From: Chara braunii
Taxonomy: Eukaryota; Streptophyta; Charophyceae; Charales; Characeae
Direction: 5' to 3'
DNA length: 64,000 bases
Assembly: GCA_003427395.1 (NCBI GenBank)
Contig: BFEA01000228.1
Location: 988,555-1,052,554, forward strand
The translations under genes were made by a program, and so were the position numbers. Shown here piece after piece: positions 1 to 12,571 of the stretch (within the stretch, counting starts at the first letter, position 1; each line of letters opens with the position of its first letter). Below the pieces are notes generated by a model that saw only the letters and a list, made by a program, of their open reading frames with translations, was not told where the DNA came from and did not search any database.

Positions 1-856
1 ATGTTGAATAACCTTTTTTATATATATAGTTAATATTTTCTGAATATTTTAAATTGTAAAGATACTAAACATTTTTTATGCCCCTAATGTATTGAAATAT
101 TAATTGATGCTGGAGATTCTAAAAATTTGAAATGCCAAATATTATAAAAATTATTAACAAGTTATATTAATGTAAATTTTAAAATTATAAACATCTTTAA
201 ATTCTGAAACTTTTTTTTTTCCTTTTCCTGTTTTATTTTTTTTAAGGAGATTTTTTTTCCATTTTTTCATACCATTACTATTTCAAATTTAAAATTTTTC
301 ATATTCTTTATACATTTACTTTGAAAAATATGAAACCTAAATTAGTGAGGATGTCAAAAAATTAACATTGTTATCCCTTCTTTCTTGTTTTGCTTTTGTT
401 GGTCGTAAGTGTTTTTCAAAATTTTAGCACCTATATAAATGTTGAATATTAGTAACCTTATTTATTGTTTTACTATTCACTATTTAATGAAATGAATAAT
501 CATCAAAAACCGATATCTCTTTATATGATCGATAATTTTTTTTATCATTTACGTAGTGCATATATCTTCATATAGTTTGATTTTTGAAGTGGTTACAATT
601 AGATCGAGACTTGTGAGAATGATAAATAAATATCATTTTTAAGTTTTGAGATGTTATTTCGAGTTTTTGTTAATGCATTCAACTTAACTATGATAGTGAG
701 ATCTCAATAAATATTCATGATTTTTTACCTTGCATTATAACTCAAATAATTCTCGTTTTATAGTAGTCACAAATAGTTTGTTTGTGATCAATTTCATAAC
801 TAAATAAGATTCAATTGAACACGAGGAACTTTGAATCTAACTACTTTCATAGTTTT
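1..856. other. AT-rich DNA, nothing recognised
   Basis: Strongly AT-rich with poly-T runs and no credible ORF, RNA gene or repeat unit that I can support. Confidence 0.6.
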
Positions 857-943
857 TGTGTAACATCGTATTTGGGTTCAGTGACAAAACCAGAACGTCC
901 ACGACCAAACGCGAACGAGCGCCAAAACCCTCAAAATGTGAAA

Positions 944-992
<49 letters not shown>

Positions 993-1222
993 AAATAAAA
1001 ATAATCTCAAAAAAATATAAAACATATATATGTTATGTCAAATAATAATACAAACATTTTTTGTCCGAGATATAACCAAACTCGATTTAACAATAAAAAA
1101 TTATTATTATTAATTTTTTTTTAATATGTTCGACCGAAAACGTTCAGGAGGCGTTCGGTTGAACACCCAAACATGTTCGGACATTCGCAAAAGTTCCGAA
1201 CATGTTCGGTGTGCGACAGAAT
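857..1222. mobile_element. hAT-like non-autonomous element
   Basis: GC-rich ends with the GAACG/GTTCGG vocabulary (CGTTCAGGAGGCGTTCGG; GTTCCGAACATGTTCGG) flank an AT-rich interior that includes a (TA)n tract at about 948-988. A core near 1030-1090 matches the internal core of the copies at 10.4, 13.5, 14.6 and 32.35 kb. Possible 8-bp target duplication ATAGTTTT/ATAGTTTA (849-856, 1223-1230), one mismatch. Confidence 0.6.
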
Positions 1223-1510
1223 ATAGTTTATTTTGATTTTTTAGTAACTAAATAACTCAAAACTTGTCATGTCGACCAAAGTCACTGTGCTAAAGACTTA
1301 CGTTATCAAGTTTCGTCGTGAACATGTACGAGTTAATGAATGTTTATTCTTACAGCTTTAGCAATTGTTTTTTTTGTCCTACTTTGAGCGACTTTATGTG
1401 GTGGACGTGTTAGTGAGTGTTCGATGACTGATGATCATGTGTAGTGTTTGATATGAATATTTCCTTATATACGAAGTTGTTATTCTACACAATATCGTCT
1501 TCATTTTTTG
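1223..1510. other. No gene seen
   Basis: AT-rich spacer between two transposon relics. Confidence 0.5.
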
Positions 1511-2090
1511 GTACAGACAGGGTTCATAGTCCGTACTTACGGAGACTCTCAGGCGGACCTTCGTATGTTTGCCCATTCGGACGCCTATCCCGGCCCCCGA
1601 TAAAAAATATTTTGGGATCTAAAAAATATTTTTAATTTTTGTTTTTTTTTTTAGTTATTTATTATGTGTTGTACATGCATATAAAATTTAAAGATATATT
1701 TTTTTAATCCAGAAAAATAATGAAACATCGCAAAAGACTGTAGTGTCAAAACGCACTCACCCACTCAGTATTTTTTATTTTTTTTTCCACTTTATTTTGG
1801 GGGCTAAATAATTTTATTATTAAAAAAAAAAATAATGAGTTTTGTATTATGTGAGATATACATCATAAATTTCAGGGCATTTTACCAAGCCAAAAAACAA
1901 AGAAAAATCGTCAATGATGGTGTTTAAAACGTGTCCACCCACACAAAAAATTTCAATAAAAATAAAAAAACAGTTATGCATATTCTTGCAGACCCTCCTA
2001 TCTAGTGCAGTCACGCGACCGTTTTGTTTGAGCATCTTCATCGCTAGTGACACGAATTGTAGAAACCGTAGCGATTATGTTTTTCATAGG
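1511..2090. mobile_element. Degraded hAT-like element
   Basis: It begins CAGGGTTCATAGTCCGTAC, like the CAGGGTTGCC ends of later copies. Internal GTGTCAAAACGCACTCACCC at about 1742 and a weaker second copy near 1910 match the paired internal unit of the 11.9-13.7 kb and 17.8 kb elements. The right end is not clear. Confidence 0.5.
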
Positions 2091-2620
2091 CGGCATGTGG
2101 CTTGGTCCTACGAAATTGGTCACTCTTTCTCCATGAATGAATGTTGTGGAAGGCATAATTGTTTTGCACACAAACTGAAGGTTCTCCCAACGATTCGTGG
2201 CTAGGATTTACGAAAATAATCCTTATTATATTTGTCAACAACATTGATGAAAGATGAAGATTGCGTTGCATCTCCGCCCCTTCATAATCCTCCGCCAAGA
2301 AGGGGTGCGTGGAGACCCTCCGCTCCCTCCCGCCATCAACGTGGATCCATAAGCTAAAGAGATTTATGATGGTGGGGGCTTCTAGGTATCCTCTTTGTCA
2401 AGAAGCGATTGCAGGTGGGGAGACAAATATATATATATTGTGTGGGATCCCAACACCGATATTGGACATCACCCACCCACTCTTTACTGTTTGTTGGTGC
2501 TCGCGTCCTATAAATAATTTCATCGATGTATCATTTCCTTTCCATCCCTTATTCCCACTTGTCCGTTGTTGCAAGTTTTTTACATTGCACACCTCAGGAT
2601 ATGCCCTCTACAAACATCGA
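2091..2620. other. No gene recognised
   Basis: Mixed-composition spacer with no domain-bearing ORF or repeat that I recognise. The 204-aa open frame crossing 2309-2923 is an artefact of A-runs and transposon sequence. Confidence 0.5.
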
Positions 2621-3095
2621 AAAAACGACCAGGCAAAAAAAAAAAAAAAAAAACCTCAAGAGCACTATAAAACTACGTTGTTTTTCAGGCGTCCGGACAT
2701 CCGATTTATTCCCGGGTGCACGTCCGGGTGCCCGACTGGGCTGACCTCGGGCAGGGTTCCAGGCAGCCCCATTGCAAAAAAAAAACAAAAAACAACAACA
2801 AGAACAACAAAAGTCAAAAAATTCCACAAAAAGCATATGTTGAGTATAATGAAATACAAACAACTTTTGGTTGAGGGGCACATCAAACTTCCTCACCTAA
2901 TTGGATTAAAAAAAAGAAAATAAAAAAATCACACTAAAGGATCCCCCTTGAACCCCTAATACCCCTTTTCCACCTCTTGGGAGAGCGCAAAAAGGCAAAA
3001 AAAAATAAAAAAATGCACGCTTGGGTACCCCGGGCGTCACAGCCGGGTGCCCGGCCGTGCAGGCCTGACCGCGCACGAAAGCCTTCCTAGCTATA
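2621..3095. mobile_element. hAT-like element with GC-rich ends
   Basis: GC-rich termini (CGGGTGCACGTCCGGGTGCC; CACAGCCGGGTGCCCGGCCG) enclose poly-A-broken AT-rich sequence. The internal ATACAAACAACTTTTGGTTG resembles the family core. Ends and target duplication not resolved. Confidence 0.5.
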
Positions 3096-3904
3096 AAACC
3101 CTATTCGAGGTAGTTTTCGGAGTTGGACGAATCTTTCGTCGAATCCGGTGGTTTTGCAAACTTTTTTGTTACTGATCCAAATACGGCGAAACTCAATACA
3201 AATATACCCTAAAGCACATACACATCAGACCAAAAAAAAAAAAGTAAAAAACAAATCTGGGACGTATGACAGTTTTTGTGGAACATTCATCAAAGTTCGT
3301 CGAATTTTGAACCTTCCATTAACCGCTTTTTCTACAAAATGTCTACTATGCACACTTTTATACGCCCTTCTACACTAGACTGCATTACCAAAACGTTATC
3401 TAAATAACAATATATTCGACCACAGTGTTGTCCAACGCATCGTTCTTGCACCCCTTGCGAGAGATACTCTCTGCCATATTGTACATGATCGCTCAAAATA
3501 TTTAATAAGAATGTAAAATTATTTATTCGACATTACAAAATTCAAGAATAATATTTTGTATAAAAAACTAGTGCATTCCAAAAATTATCACTTTCTGTAT
3601 ATTCTAAAAACAATGGTTATAGCCACAATACAAAATTGTTATTTCAAGTTATGCTCTCCCTCAACAGGCAGAAAAAACTTGAAGTTTAGACCACGATTAT
3701 GATGACTTAGTAGGATTGTGGTGGTTTGTAGATAAAGCTCCGTTGGGGAACATTCGTGTTGGATGGTAGCAAAGTGAGCAAGAACTGCCTATGTGGCAAA
3801 TGCTTGAGTGTGGTGTTCTACGTGTGTGGAAGTGAGTTGAATGACAATACAATCATGCATGGGTGGGGTGGATATCACGACGAGCATATATCCATTTTTC
3901 TATA
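3096..3904. other. No gene recognised
   Basis: AT-rich spacer without a supportable feature. Confidence 0.5.
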
Positions 3905-3985
3905 CCATACCATAGTCGCAGCAGTTAAGAAACTCGGCTTTTAAGGTCGAGGTCGTCGGTTCGAATCTCTGCGTGCACGGAGGAA
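3905..3985 (+). repeat. tRNA-like sequence, probable SINE head
   Basis: A B-box-like GGTTCGAATCTC (3958-3969) lies at the right distance from a degenerate A-box region (CATAGTCGCAGCAGTTAAG). Acceptor arms do not pair convincingly, so it is a tRNA-derived relic and not a working tRNA. Confidence 0.5.
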
Positions 3986-3989
3986 GTAC

Positions 3990-4840
3990 GAGGTTCATAA
4001 AGTACGAACTATATCTAGGTATGCATTATATCATAACTCTTAAAGTTCGTATCAGTCTATAATATGGAATAAAAATCTTTTAACTCAGTTGACAATTAAC
4101 TAGCTAAATTGTGAACAATCTCGTACATCGTTTGTCATAAACATAAAAAAATATATGTGTATCCCGTAGATAGGTCATTGAGATAGGTACATATATGTAA
4201 TAGGTATAATAATCAGTCCAATAAAATTGTATATATATCCATCATAATTAAGTCAAACAGTGAATGTTTCAAAAACTGTATTGTAAGCATATTCATGTAC
4301 AAATACTATAAACTAACGAAGTCAACCACTTATTCCCTAATGTTCATTCCCCTCACACAACCAAAGCAGTCTGAACTCATAATTCCTTAACTTGTTATGA
4401 AGACCATGACCTTGAGACAATGTTTTAAAAACAATTATCAAGACGAAGGACAAAAAAAAAAAAAAAAATGCTTACAGGTTTTGATTTTTATTGTAAATAT
4501 TAAACTAAGAAAGGGTTGAGTCACAAAATGATAAGTTTAAAAAAAAAAAAAAGTATTGATTTTATTGTAAATATTAAGAGCTAAGAAAGGGTTGAGTCAC
4601 AAACTGATAAGTTAATATATATATATATATGCAGTTCTATTTGTGATGATATATATATATATATATATAAGTTACCAATGAATTTGTTTAAAATACTTTC
4701 GAATCAACTGATCACCTCCATTACAATATGTACCAAGAACTAAATTTAAAACCACGTAAATAGTCAACGAAGGAATTGTTCGTCTTAAGGTATGACTTTG
4801 TTCCTTAAAAGTACTTTATTGGATAACTTTAGAAACTCTT
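3990..4840. repeat. AT-rich DNA with ~80-bp duplication and (TA)n
   Basis: AAGGGTTGAGTCACAAA occurs twice (near 4509 and 4588) within an ~80-bp tandem duplication. (TA)n tracts lie at about 4615-4630 and 4651-4668. Otherwise no feature. Confidence 0.65.
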
Positions 4841-4841
4841 C

Positions 4842-4998
4842 GTTCCTTAACAGAAATTGTCCGTCTTAAGGTATGGTTTCGTTCCTTAACAGAAATTATC
4901 CGTCTTAAGGTATGGTTTTGTTCCTTAACAGAAATTGTCCGTCTTAAGGTATGGCTTCGTTCCTTCACAGTATTTTATTGTCCGTCTTAAGAAACTCG
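4842..4998. repeat. 39-bp tandem repeat
   Basis: GTTCCTTAACAGAAATTGTC starts units at 4842, 4881, 4920 and (changed) 4959. Each continues through CGTCTTAAGGTATGG. A further degenerate unit lies near 4770. Confidence 0.9.
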
Positions 4999-5169
4999 TA
5001 AAATCAGAACTAGCATAAATTTAGAATGAGGATCTCTTCAGTTATAGAAGTAACTTTAACGGTCTAACATAAATTATGCGAATTAGGAAAGAGACTTCCC
5101 TAAATCAAACTATATTTGCAGACCTAAAATTTATCAAACAGATAGACTAATATTTTTGGTTTTGTAGAA

Positions 5170-7450
5170 ATATGGATAACATTCATTTTGCAGGTACGTG
5201 ATTCCTCAAAGTTCTTGCTAAATCATATTTAAAATAATATAATAATCAAAATTTTTAACCAAAAAATCATTAAATCTTTTGATTAAGAAATAAACACTCA
5301 AAATGTTTACTAAGTCAAAAATAAAAGTTGGCAGTTCGTCGGAAATTTAACTAACTATTCTGATTAGCAAAATATTCGATAGTATTTCCCCTATAGAAGT
5401 GGACTCCCATAATTGGTACTGAAATAAATTTACAATAAATTGAAAGATTGAACATAAAATCAACTTTCTTTTATTTAGTAAAACTTTAGGCAACACTTCC
5501 CCTAAAGAAGTGGCTTCCCAAAATTTATATAAAAAATATGAAGATAATCTACAAGACTAATTTGCAAATTAACTAACTTCTTTGACTTTATAAAAAGTTG
5601 TACAGACGTAAAACTTATTTAGCATATGGACTAAGTTTTTTGGTTTTGTAGAAATTTAAGCAATATTCATTTTGCATGAAGATGGTTCCTTAAAGTTTTA
5701 GTTAAATTAATTTCAGAATAATTTAATTATTAAAATATATAATTAAAAATATGATTTTTTTTTTTTAAGTAAAGATTTAAAAAAAATAGACACTCAAAAC
5801 TTTTACTAAGTCAAAAATAAAAGAAAGCAGCTCGTCGAAATTTTAACTAACTATTTTGATTAGCAAAAATTTCGACAGTATTTCCCCTACGGAAGTGGAC
5901 TCCCATAATTGCTACTGAAAAAAAATTACAACAAATTACAGGACTAAACATGAAAGTAACTTCCTTTGATTTAAAAAAAAAAATAGGCAGCACCTCCCAT
6001 AAAAAAGTAGTTTCCTAAAATTTATACCAAATATATGAATATAATCTCCAAGGTTGACTAGCAAATTAATTAACTTTTTTGATTGGATAAAAGTTTGCGT
6101 AGACCTAAAACGTATCTAGCATATAAACTAAATATTTTTGTTTTGTAGAAATTTGATAAATATGGATTTGGTTCCTTAAAGTTCTTCCTGAATTAGATTT
6201 ATAATTTAAGAATGGAAACATTTGACTAAAATTATAATTAATTATTTTGATTAAGGAATAAACACTCAAAACTTTTACTAAATCAAAAATAAAAATTGGT
6301 AGTTCCTCGTAACTTTAACTTAAGCAGTAAAAAATTTTATAGTTTTTCCTATAGAGATGTGAATTTTCATAATCGCTACTAAAATAAATTTACATCAAAT
6401 TGCAAGTCTAAACATAAAATTAACTTCCTTTTACTTAACAAAAATTTACGCAACATTTTCTTTAGAGAAGTGACTTATGAAGATAGACTAATGAGAAAAT
6501 TAAGTAACTTATTTAATTTGATAAAAAATTGCATAGACATAAAACTTATCTGACACATAAACTGATTCTTTAAGTTTGATATAAATCTAGGCAATATTCA
6601 TTTTGTAGGAAGGTAGTTTCTTAAAGGTATTGCTGAATCAGATTCAGAATAATTTCGTAATCGAAATCTTTGACGAAAAATCTAATTAACTATGTTGATT
6701 AAGAAATAAACACTCTGAACTTTTTCGAAGTCGAAAATAAATATTAAAATTTCATCGTAATTTTAACTAATCATTCAGATTATCAAATTTTTTGACAATA
6801 CTTCCTTTAGGAAAGTCGACTCTCATTATTGCTACTGAAATAAATTTAAATCAAATTAAAAGACTAAATATAAAATTAACCTATGTTACCAATTCTCCGA
6901 TGGCAGGACGTCCAACCAGAACGTCTTGGCCGGACAGTAAGGGGGGTCCCGGACGTTCGGGCCCGAACAACTCCATTTTTAGCAATTAAATGCACGAAAA
7001 AAAAAATAAAAAATTTGGGGGTGTCCTTAATTTTATTTTTTATTTTAAAATTGACAATGAATTTCGATATGATCCCAAGGCAAAAGTTGTTCAGCTTATT
7101 TTTTTTCATAACATAGTTTGTTTTCAAATTTGTTTGAGAACATTGTTTTTTTCTTTTTTTTTTGCCCTTCGGGCTCGGACAGTCTGCAAAGGGAGGATGT
7201 CCGACCGGTTGTTCGAGCAGACAACCCCGGACGGTCAGGGCGGTCCTGAACGTCCGATCAGGTAACCTAGAAATTAACTTCTTTTGATTTAACAAAACCA
7301 TGGACAACACTTTCTCTAGAGGAGTGACTTCCCCAAATTTATACTAAACATGTGAAAATATTAGACTAACTAACAAATTAATTAACTCCTTTGATTTGAT
7401 CAAACATTACGCAACACTTCCAAGAACTGTTTTTCCAACATTTAACCTAA
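5170..7450. repeat. Degenerate tandem array, units of about 450-500 bp
   Basis: A block with TTTACTAAGTCAAAAATAAA, then TTTCCCCTATAGAAGTGGAC, then TAACTTCCTTT-(A/T)TTTA recurs at about 5305, 5803, 6270 and 6725. Spacing is roughly 500, 465 and 455 bp. The last unit is split by the hAT-like element at 6881-7270. Confidence 0.85.
6881..7270. mobile_element. hAT-like non-autonomous element, 390 bp, with 8-bp TSD
   Basis: Terminal inverted repeats CTATGTTACC and CTAGGTTACC match at 9 of 10 positions. A perfect 8-bp duplication AAATTAAC lies at 6873-6880 and 7271-7278. Comparison with the sister tandem units shows the uninterrupted site. GC-rich subterminal GGACGT/CCGGACG motifs and a core GGCAAAAGTTGTTCAGCTTA link it to the other copies. 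8-bp duplications are typical of hAT. Confidence 0.9.
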
Positions 7451-7844
7451 TTCAAATATGAAAAGCAAAACCGTTTGACTGTAGGTCGAAATGTGATTTT
7501 GATTAACTTCTTCGTTTAGTAAAAATTTCGGCAACATTTATTCTAATGAGGTAGCTTTCGAAAATTTAAACTAAATCAAAGGTACGTGAAATCTTCAACG
7601 TATTAAGAACATAAAAAACTAATTCATCACATCTAGTAACATTTTACTTTAGTCTCCAACACACGATGAGCATATATAAGACTAAGCTAATAAAATGAAA
7701 CATTTCATCACTCCACAATTTATTCATATTTAAACACATACTAAATAAATGATTATTATCATGTATCTTGGATATTCCTTACCACAATATTCACAAAAAG
7801 AAATACATGATCAAGTCCGATCTTTAAGAGAAATCGTTAGTCAT
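7451..7844. other. No gene recognised
   Basis: AT-rich tail of the preceding array with no supportable feature. Confidence 0.5.
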
Positions 7845-9245
7845 GCAACCATGTGAGCGACCCCTCCGTGGTTAAGGTCAACTGCCTTAATACGAAAGAA
7901 ACATGTGGTCAGACGACCCTCACTACAGCCAAACTTAACCTAGAAAAAAGTAAGGTAAATCACATAACCAACTAAGTGACCCACACTGGTCAACCCGACG
8001 ACTTTTAGCCTATGTAAGCAGTCGACTAAACAACTTAATTCTTCCGAAAGCAATTGATGTAAGTTATACAACCAATAAGGCGACTCACACTGTGGTCAAG
8101 CCTGATGGCTTAACTTAAGTAATTAAACCATAATCTAACTTTTTCCTAAAATATAAAGTGTTAGTCATTCATTCAATTGAGCGACTCCCTCTTTTGTAAA
8201 GCCTAGCGGTTCCACTTACATAATTAAGTCATGATCTAACTCTTTCCTAAAATAGAAAGTACCAATTATACAACCAATTAGGTTACCCAAATTGTCGTCA
8301 ACCCCACGGGCTTCAATATAAGTTAAACATTCAATCAATCAAACCTTCGCCATAATCTATTTTTCCTAAGATATAAAATTTAAGTAATTCGGCCAACTAA
8401 GCGACTCGCACGGTAGTCAAGCTCAACAACTTAAACCTCAGAAAAACAATCAACTAGGCAAAAAGATAAAACATATTAGTCATTGCCATAACAAAGCGAT
8501 CCACACCGTGCTTAAGCTTCGTAAAAAAATCATCAGATAATCCACTATGTGATCAAGCCTGACTAATAAAACAATATAAGTTATGCAGCTAGTTGGACGA
8601 CCACAATGTGGTTAATCTCAGGGGTTTCAACTGAAATAAACAGACAATTTAGCAATTTATTATCAAACCTAATTATTTTAAAAAAATGAGCGAGTAAATC
8701 ATCCAACCAACTGAACGACCTACACTTTGGCTAAGCCCAAAAACTTCAATCGAAATAAAAAAACAACTAGGTGATCCGCAATGTGATTAATCCTAGTTTT
8801 TTACAATTATAATTATGTAATTTATGCAACCAACTGAGCGACCCACAATAAATAAAGCGTAGTGACTTCAATTCAAATAAAACAAGCAAATAACTAGACA
8901 ATGCACCCGTTAAGTTTGACTCTTTCATAAAATTGACATAAACCGAAGGACCAACAGAGCGACTCACATGGTGGTTAAACCCGGTGGGTTCAATTAAAAT
9001 AAACAAATCAATTAGATGACCCACATTATGAACAAACCTGATCTTTTGGAAAAACAAGTGTCAGCCAAACAACCGACTGAGCGACCCTCACTGTAGTCAA
9101 GCTCGGTGCCCTCAATTCAAAATAAACAAGCATGCGATTCATACTGTGATAAAGCCTGACCCTTGAAAAAAGATGAGAAAGTCAAACAAAGAGCTAAGGG
9201 ACCACTGTATCGTTAAACTTAGTGGTTAACGAGACCACTGATATT
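7845..9245. repeat. Degenerate tandem array with GCGACCCACACTGTGG core
   Basis: About a dozen units of roughly 95-130 bp share CAACCAACTGAGCGACCCAC, a TGTGGTTAAGCC or TGGTCAAGC segment and an ACTTCAA-like tail. Examples are near 7850, 7963, 8067, 8180, 8400, 8830, 8950 and 9070. An outlying piece is near 9780-9870. Units are old and diverged. No ORF is maintained. Confidence 0.8.
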
Positions 9246-10069
9246 CTATATTTATATAGGTACTCAAGTTATGAACGCATCCCTCTTAAAAACAAAACAA
9301 AACAAAATAAGGAGGACCTGGAGAAGGGTCATATTTTTTAGCATCTTCACCATTTTAAAGTTTTTTTAATCTTCAATTTCAATATACATTTTTTTTTAAC
9401 TTATAAAGTAATGAAGACGTTAAAAATTATAAACAATCCCTTCTATAAAAAAAACAAAACAGGCGAAGGCAAGGGGACCAAAATTTTTAGCATTTTCACT
9501 ACTTTAGAGTTTTCAGAGTCGTCAACATCAAAATTTGTCAAGATGCTTCAAGGGATGTTCAGAAGTTTTAGTAATGTCATCACTTCTAAGTTTTTAAAAT
9601 TTTAAGCATTTATTTGTATTCACATGTATGGGGGCATTCTAAAATTTTCTGCATATTAAACATTATCAAAGCGAAAACATTCAACATTTCCAACATCTTT
9701 TAAGTCAATAAAAACCGATTTCAATCGTTTCCTCTTCAAAATTATTTTTCGTAAAAATCGAGAGAGTTTTAAAATGAGGGGCATTAGTTTTCATTGTGAT
9801 TAAACCAAGTGGTTTCAGTCAAAATAAACATGCAACTAGCGATCTCACACGGTAGTCCAGCGTAGGCCCTTCAAAAAAGGTTAATCGTGCACGTCCAATA
9901 TCTAAACTATCTAATTAAGACAAATATATTTAACGAGTCAAACACTTAGATAATACATATACAATTGACCAATCAAACTCATCAATTGAAATAAACAATA
10001 AAAAACACAATAATACAACCTAAGAATATCTCAGATGCAAATATCAAATCTCAAAAATATAACTATAAT
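9246..10069. other. AT-rich DNA with short duplication
   Basis: TTTTTAGCATCTTCACCATT (about 9336) and TTTTTAGCATTTTCACTACT (about 9483) mark a diverged duplication. No gene seen. Confidence 0.5.
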
Positions 10070-10146
10070 CAGGGTTGCCAGCATTTGGGACAAGTCGAGC
10101 GCCCGAGCCCGAACGTTTAGCACCCCCTCTCGACCGAACGCAGATC

Positions 10147-10178
<32 letters not shown>

Positions 10179-10980
10179 NNNNNNNNNNNNNNNNNNNNNN
10201 NNNNNNNNNNNNNNNNNNNNNNNNNNNNNNNNNNNNNNNNNNNNNNNNNNNNNNNNNNNNNNNNNNNNNNNNNNNNNNNNNNNNNNNNNNNNNNNNNNNN
10301 NNNNNNNNNNNNNNNNNNNNNNNNNNNNNNNNNNNNNNNNNNNNNNNNAAAAAAAAAAAAAAAAAACCAAAAACTCTGAAAAAAATATATGTTATGCATA
10401 AGGGCAAACTAAACAACATTTGTCTTAACGTTACATCCAAATTCTTTACCAAATTTGAAATAAAAATCAAATACTAAAAATAAATAACAATAATAAAAAA
10501 TATAAAAAATAAAATGAGAATGAAATTATTGAATGTGCGAGCACGTTTTTGACACTGTCATCTTTGACTGTGACAAATGCCGTGAAAATGTATATATGTG
10601 TATCCTACATAGTAGAGAATCTACAAATAAAGTTTGAAAAAATAATAATTTTTTTCATCCTCTGAAATACAGGAAAAACAAAAAGTGAAAAAAACAAAAA
10701 ACAAATTGGTGAGTGGGCAATCAAGTTTTGACGCGACCATCTTTGAGGATTTTTCATTTTTGTTTGGATGAACAAAATACCTTCAAAATTAAGAGGAAGA
10801 TACCTTACATCACAAGGAACTCACAAAAGAAATTTCAGAAAAACATCAAAATATTTAGGTGTCAGAATATTTTTTTGCGGGTTTCAAACCCCTTCAAGTT
10901 CAGGCCCCGTACGGGGACCCGAACGCCCGAACGTTCGGGGGTTAGCTTAGGGGTCTTCGTACGTTCGGCCTAGCAACCTT
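10070..10980 (-). mobile_element. hAT-like element, inverted relative to neighbours, gapped
   Basis: It runs from CAGGGTTGCCAGC to a right end CCTAGCAACCTTA. Relative to the 11.9-12.6 kb copy the order is reversed: CGCTCGG/CCCGAACG-rich block first, then the core (ACATCCAAATTCTTTACCAA), two internal GTTTTGACAC-type units (about 10544 and 10724), and finally the ACGGGGACCCGAACGCCCGA block. It contains the 170-N gap. No sure target duplication. Confidence 0.75.
10179..10348. other. Assembly gap, 170 N, inside poly-A
   Basis: Long A runs lie on both sides, so the gap probably reflects failure to read through a homopolymer. It falls inside the hAT-like element at about 10070-10980. Confidence 1.
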
Positions 10981-11652
10981 ACCTATCTTGACATCTAACA
11001 ATAATTGAATAAGAGGAATACAAAAAGTCCTTTGAACACCGCCATACCTTACCTATCCAGACATCTAACAATAATTCGTTCTCTTCCTTTTTTATCTTAA
11101 TTACTGTAGGTATTTCATATCTACACTGATGATACATAGTTGAATAAGAATTTTTTATTTACGATTATGAGAAAAATAAATATTATAATATTAATAAGTA
11201 TAATTCTGATTCAAATTTTCTAAAAGGATGAGGTAGTACAAAAGGGGCAAAGGATGTAAAACTAATAAGCATCGTGTGCCTTACAATTTACTTTCTTCAT
11301 AGCCTTTCTTATACTTCGGTAGAGCTTCCGAAATCACGTGGGTTGCCTGAGTTTCACAAGGTAGATGCAGACCAACGAATAAAATGTTTAGGATAGCATC
11401 TTACCGACTATCCTCTCCGTTACGAAAACCTTACAAAAAATTGTAAAAGAGAGTGAAAAAACAAAATAAATCGCTCAAATGTTGAAGATAAGAATAAGGT
11501 TTACTCAACCCTTATGAAAAGGTTTTCATGCTCATACTAGAGTTTGTTGTCATTAAGTGATATGCCACAATCTTGAATCACTGTAATGTTAAGTTGAAAA
11601 AATAATAGTAATGGTCTGAGAGTCATCCCTCGTACAACGACGTTAAAAATCG
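10981..11652. other. Spacer with a short direct repeat
   Basis: TTACCTATC-(T/C)-GACATCTAACAATAATT-type sequence appears at about 10979 and 11049, right beside the preceding element. Nothing else recognised. Confidence 0.5.
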
Positions 11653-11867
11653 TATGTCCCAAGACATAGGGGAAACCAGGTCACGAAGTGCGAATAGCGT
11701 CAGAAACCCACAAAGTAAACCCAAAACGTACATGCTGAAACCGGTGAACCATTTGAATCTGAATGGGGCAGAGGGCTCGTAGTACCTACCATACTCGCAC
11801 TCACCTGCAGAGAGGAAGAAGCCTAAATCAATGGACTTGGACCACAAAACCAAGCACGTTGCATACT

Positions 11868-11915
11868 CGAGAGTTAAGGATAATTTTTACGCATCTCGGT
11901 TCAAATCCGGGTGAC
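11868..11915 (+). repeat. tRNA-like 3' part (B box) beside the element
   Basis: ACTCGAGAGTTAAGGA resembles a D-arm and TCGGTTCAAATCCGGG is a good B box. The same pair recurs at about 12920-12966 in the second duplication copy. The spacing fits a degraded tRNA-derived head. No functional fold is proposed. Confidence 0.4.
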
Positions 11916-11921
11916 CAGGGT

Positions 11922-12571
11922 TGCCAAGCGGAACGTACGGAGGCCCCTAAGATGACCCCTTAACGTTCGGGCGTTCGGGATTTCGGGTTCCTGTACGGGA
12001 CCCGAACCTGAAGGGGTTCTGACCCCGCAAAAAAATATTTTGACACCTAAATGTCATTATGTTTTTCTCAATGTTTTTTTTTGTAAGTTCTTTGTGATGT
12101 AAAATATCTCCCAATTAATTCTGAGGTTATTTTGTTTAGCAAAAAAAAAAAAAAAATCGGCAAAGATGGTGGTGTCAAAACTTGTTTGGCCACTCATTAA
12201 TTTGTTTTTTTTTTCTTTTCACTTTTTGTTTTTCCTTTATTTTGGGGCATGAAAAACATTATATTTTTCCAAACTTTATTTCTAGGGTGTAAAGCCATTC
12301 AATAATTTCATTATCGTCTTATTTTTTTTAATTTTTATTATTATTATTTTTTTTAATATTTGATTTTTATTTCAAATTTGGTACTTTTGAAGAATTTGAA
12401 TTTAATGTTGACGGAAATGTTTTTCAGTTTACTCTTCTGCATATCATTTTTTTTTCCAGATAATTTATAATTTTTTTATTTTCTATTTTTATTTTTTTCG
12501 TGTTCGGCCGAACGGGTCGAGAGGGGGTGCCGAACGTTCGGGCGCTCGGCCCGTCCCGAACGCCGACAACC
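11922..12571 (+). mobile_element. hAT-like element in duplication copy 1
   Basis: Left end CAGGGTTGCCAAGCGGAACG, right end CGTCCCGAACGCCGACAACCTTG, imperfect inverted repeats. GC-rich subterminal GTTCGGGCGTTCGGG blocks flank an AT-rich centre with one GGTGTCAAAACTTG unit and the family core in reverse (TTATTTCAAATTTGGTA). No transposase ORF. Confidence 0.82.

Noticed and set aside
2309-2923. 204-aa open frame
   Set aside because: Runs through poly-A and transposon ends. Composition is not protein-like.
4842-4998. 39-bp repeats considered as a CRISPR-like array
   Set aside because: Units are contiguous without unique spacers, and the window is eukaryotic.
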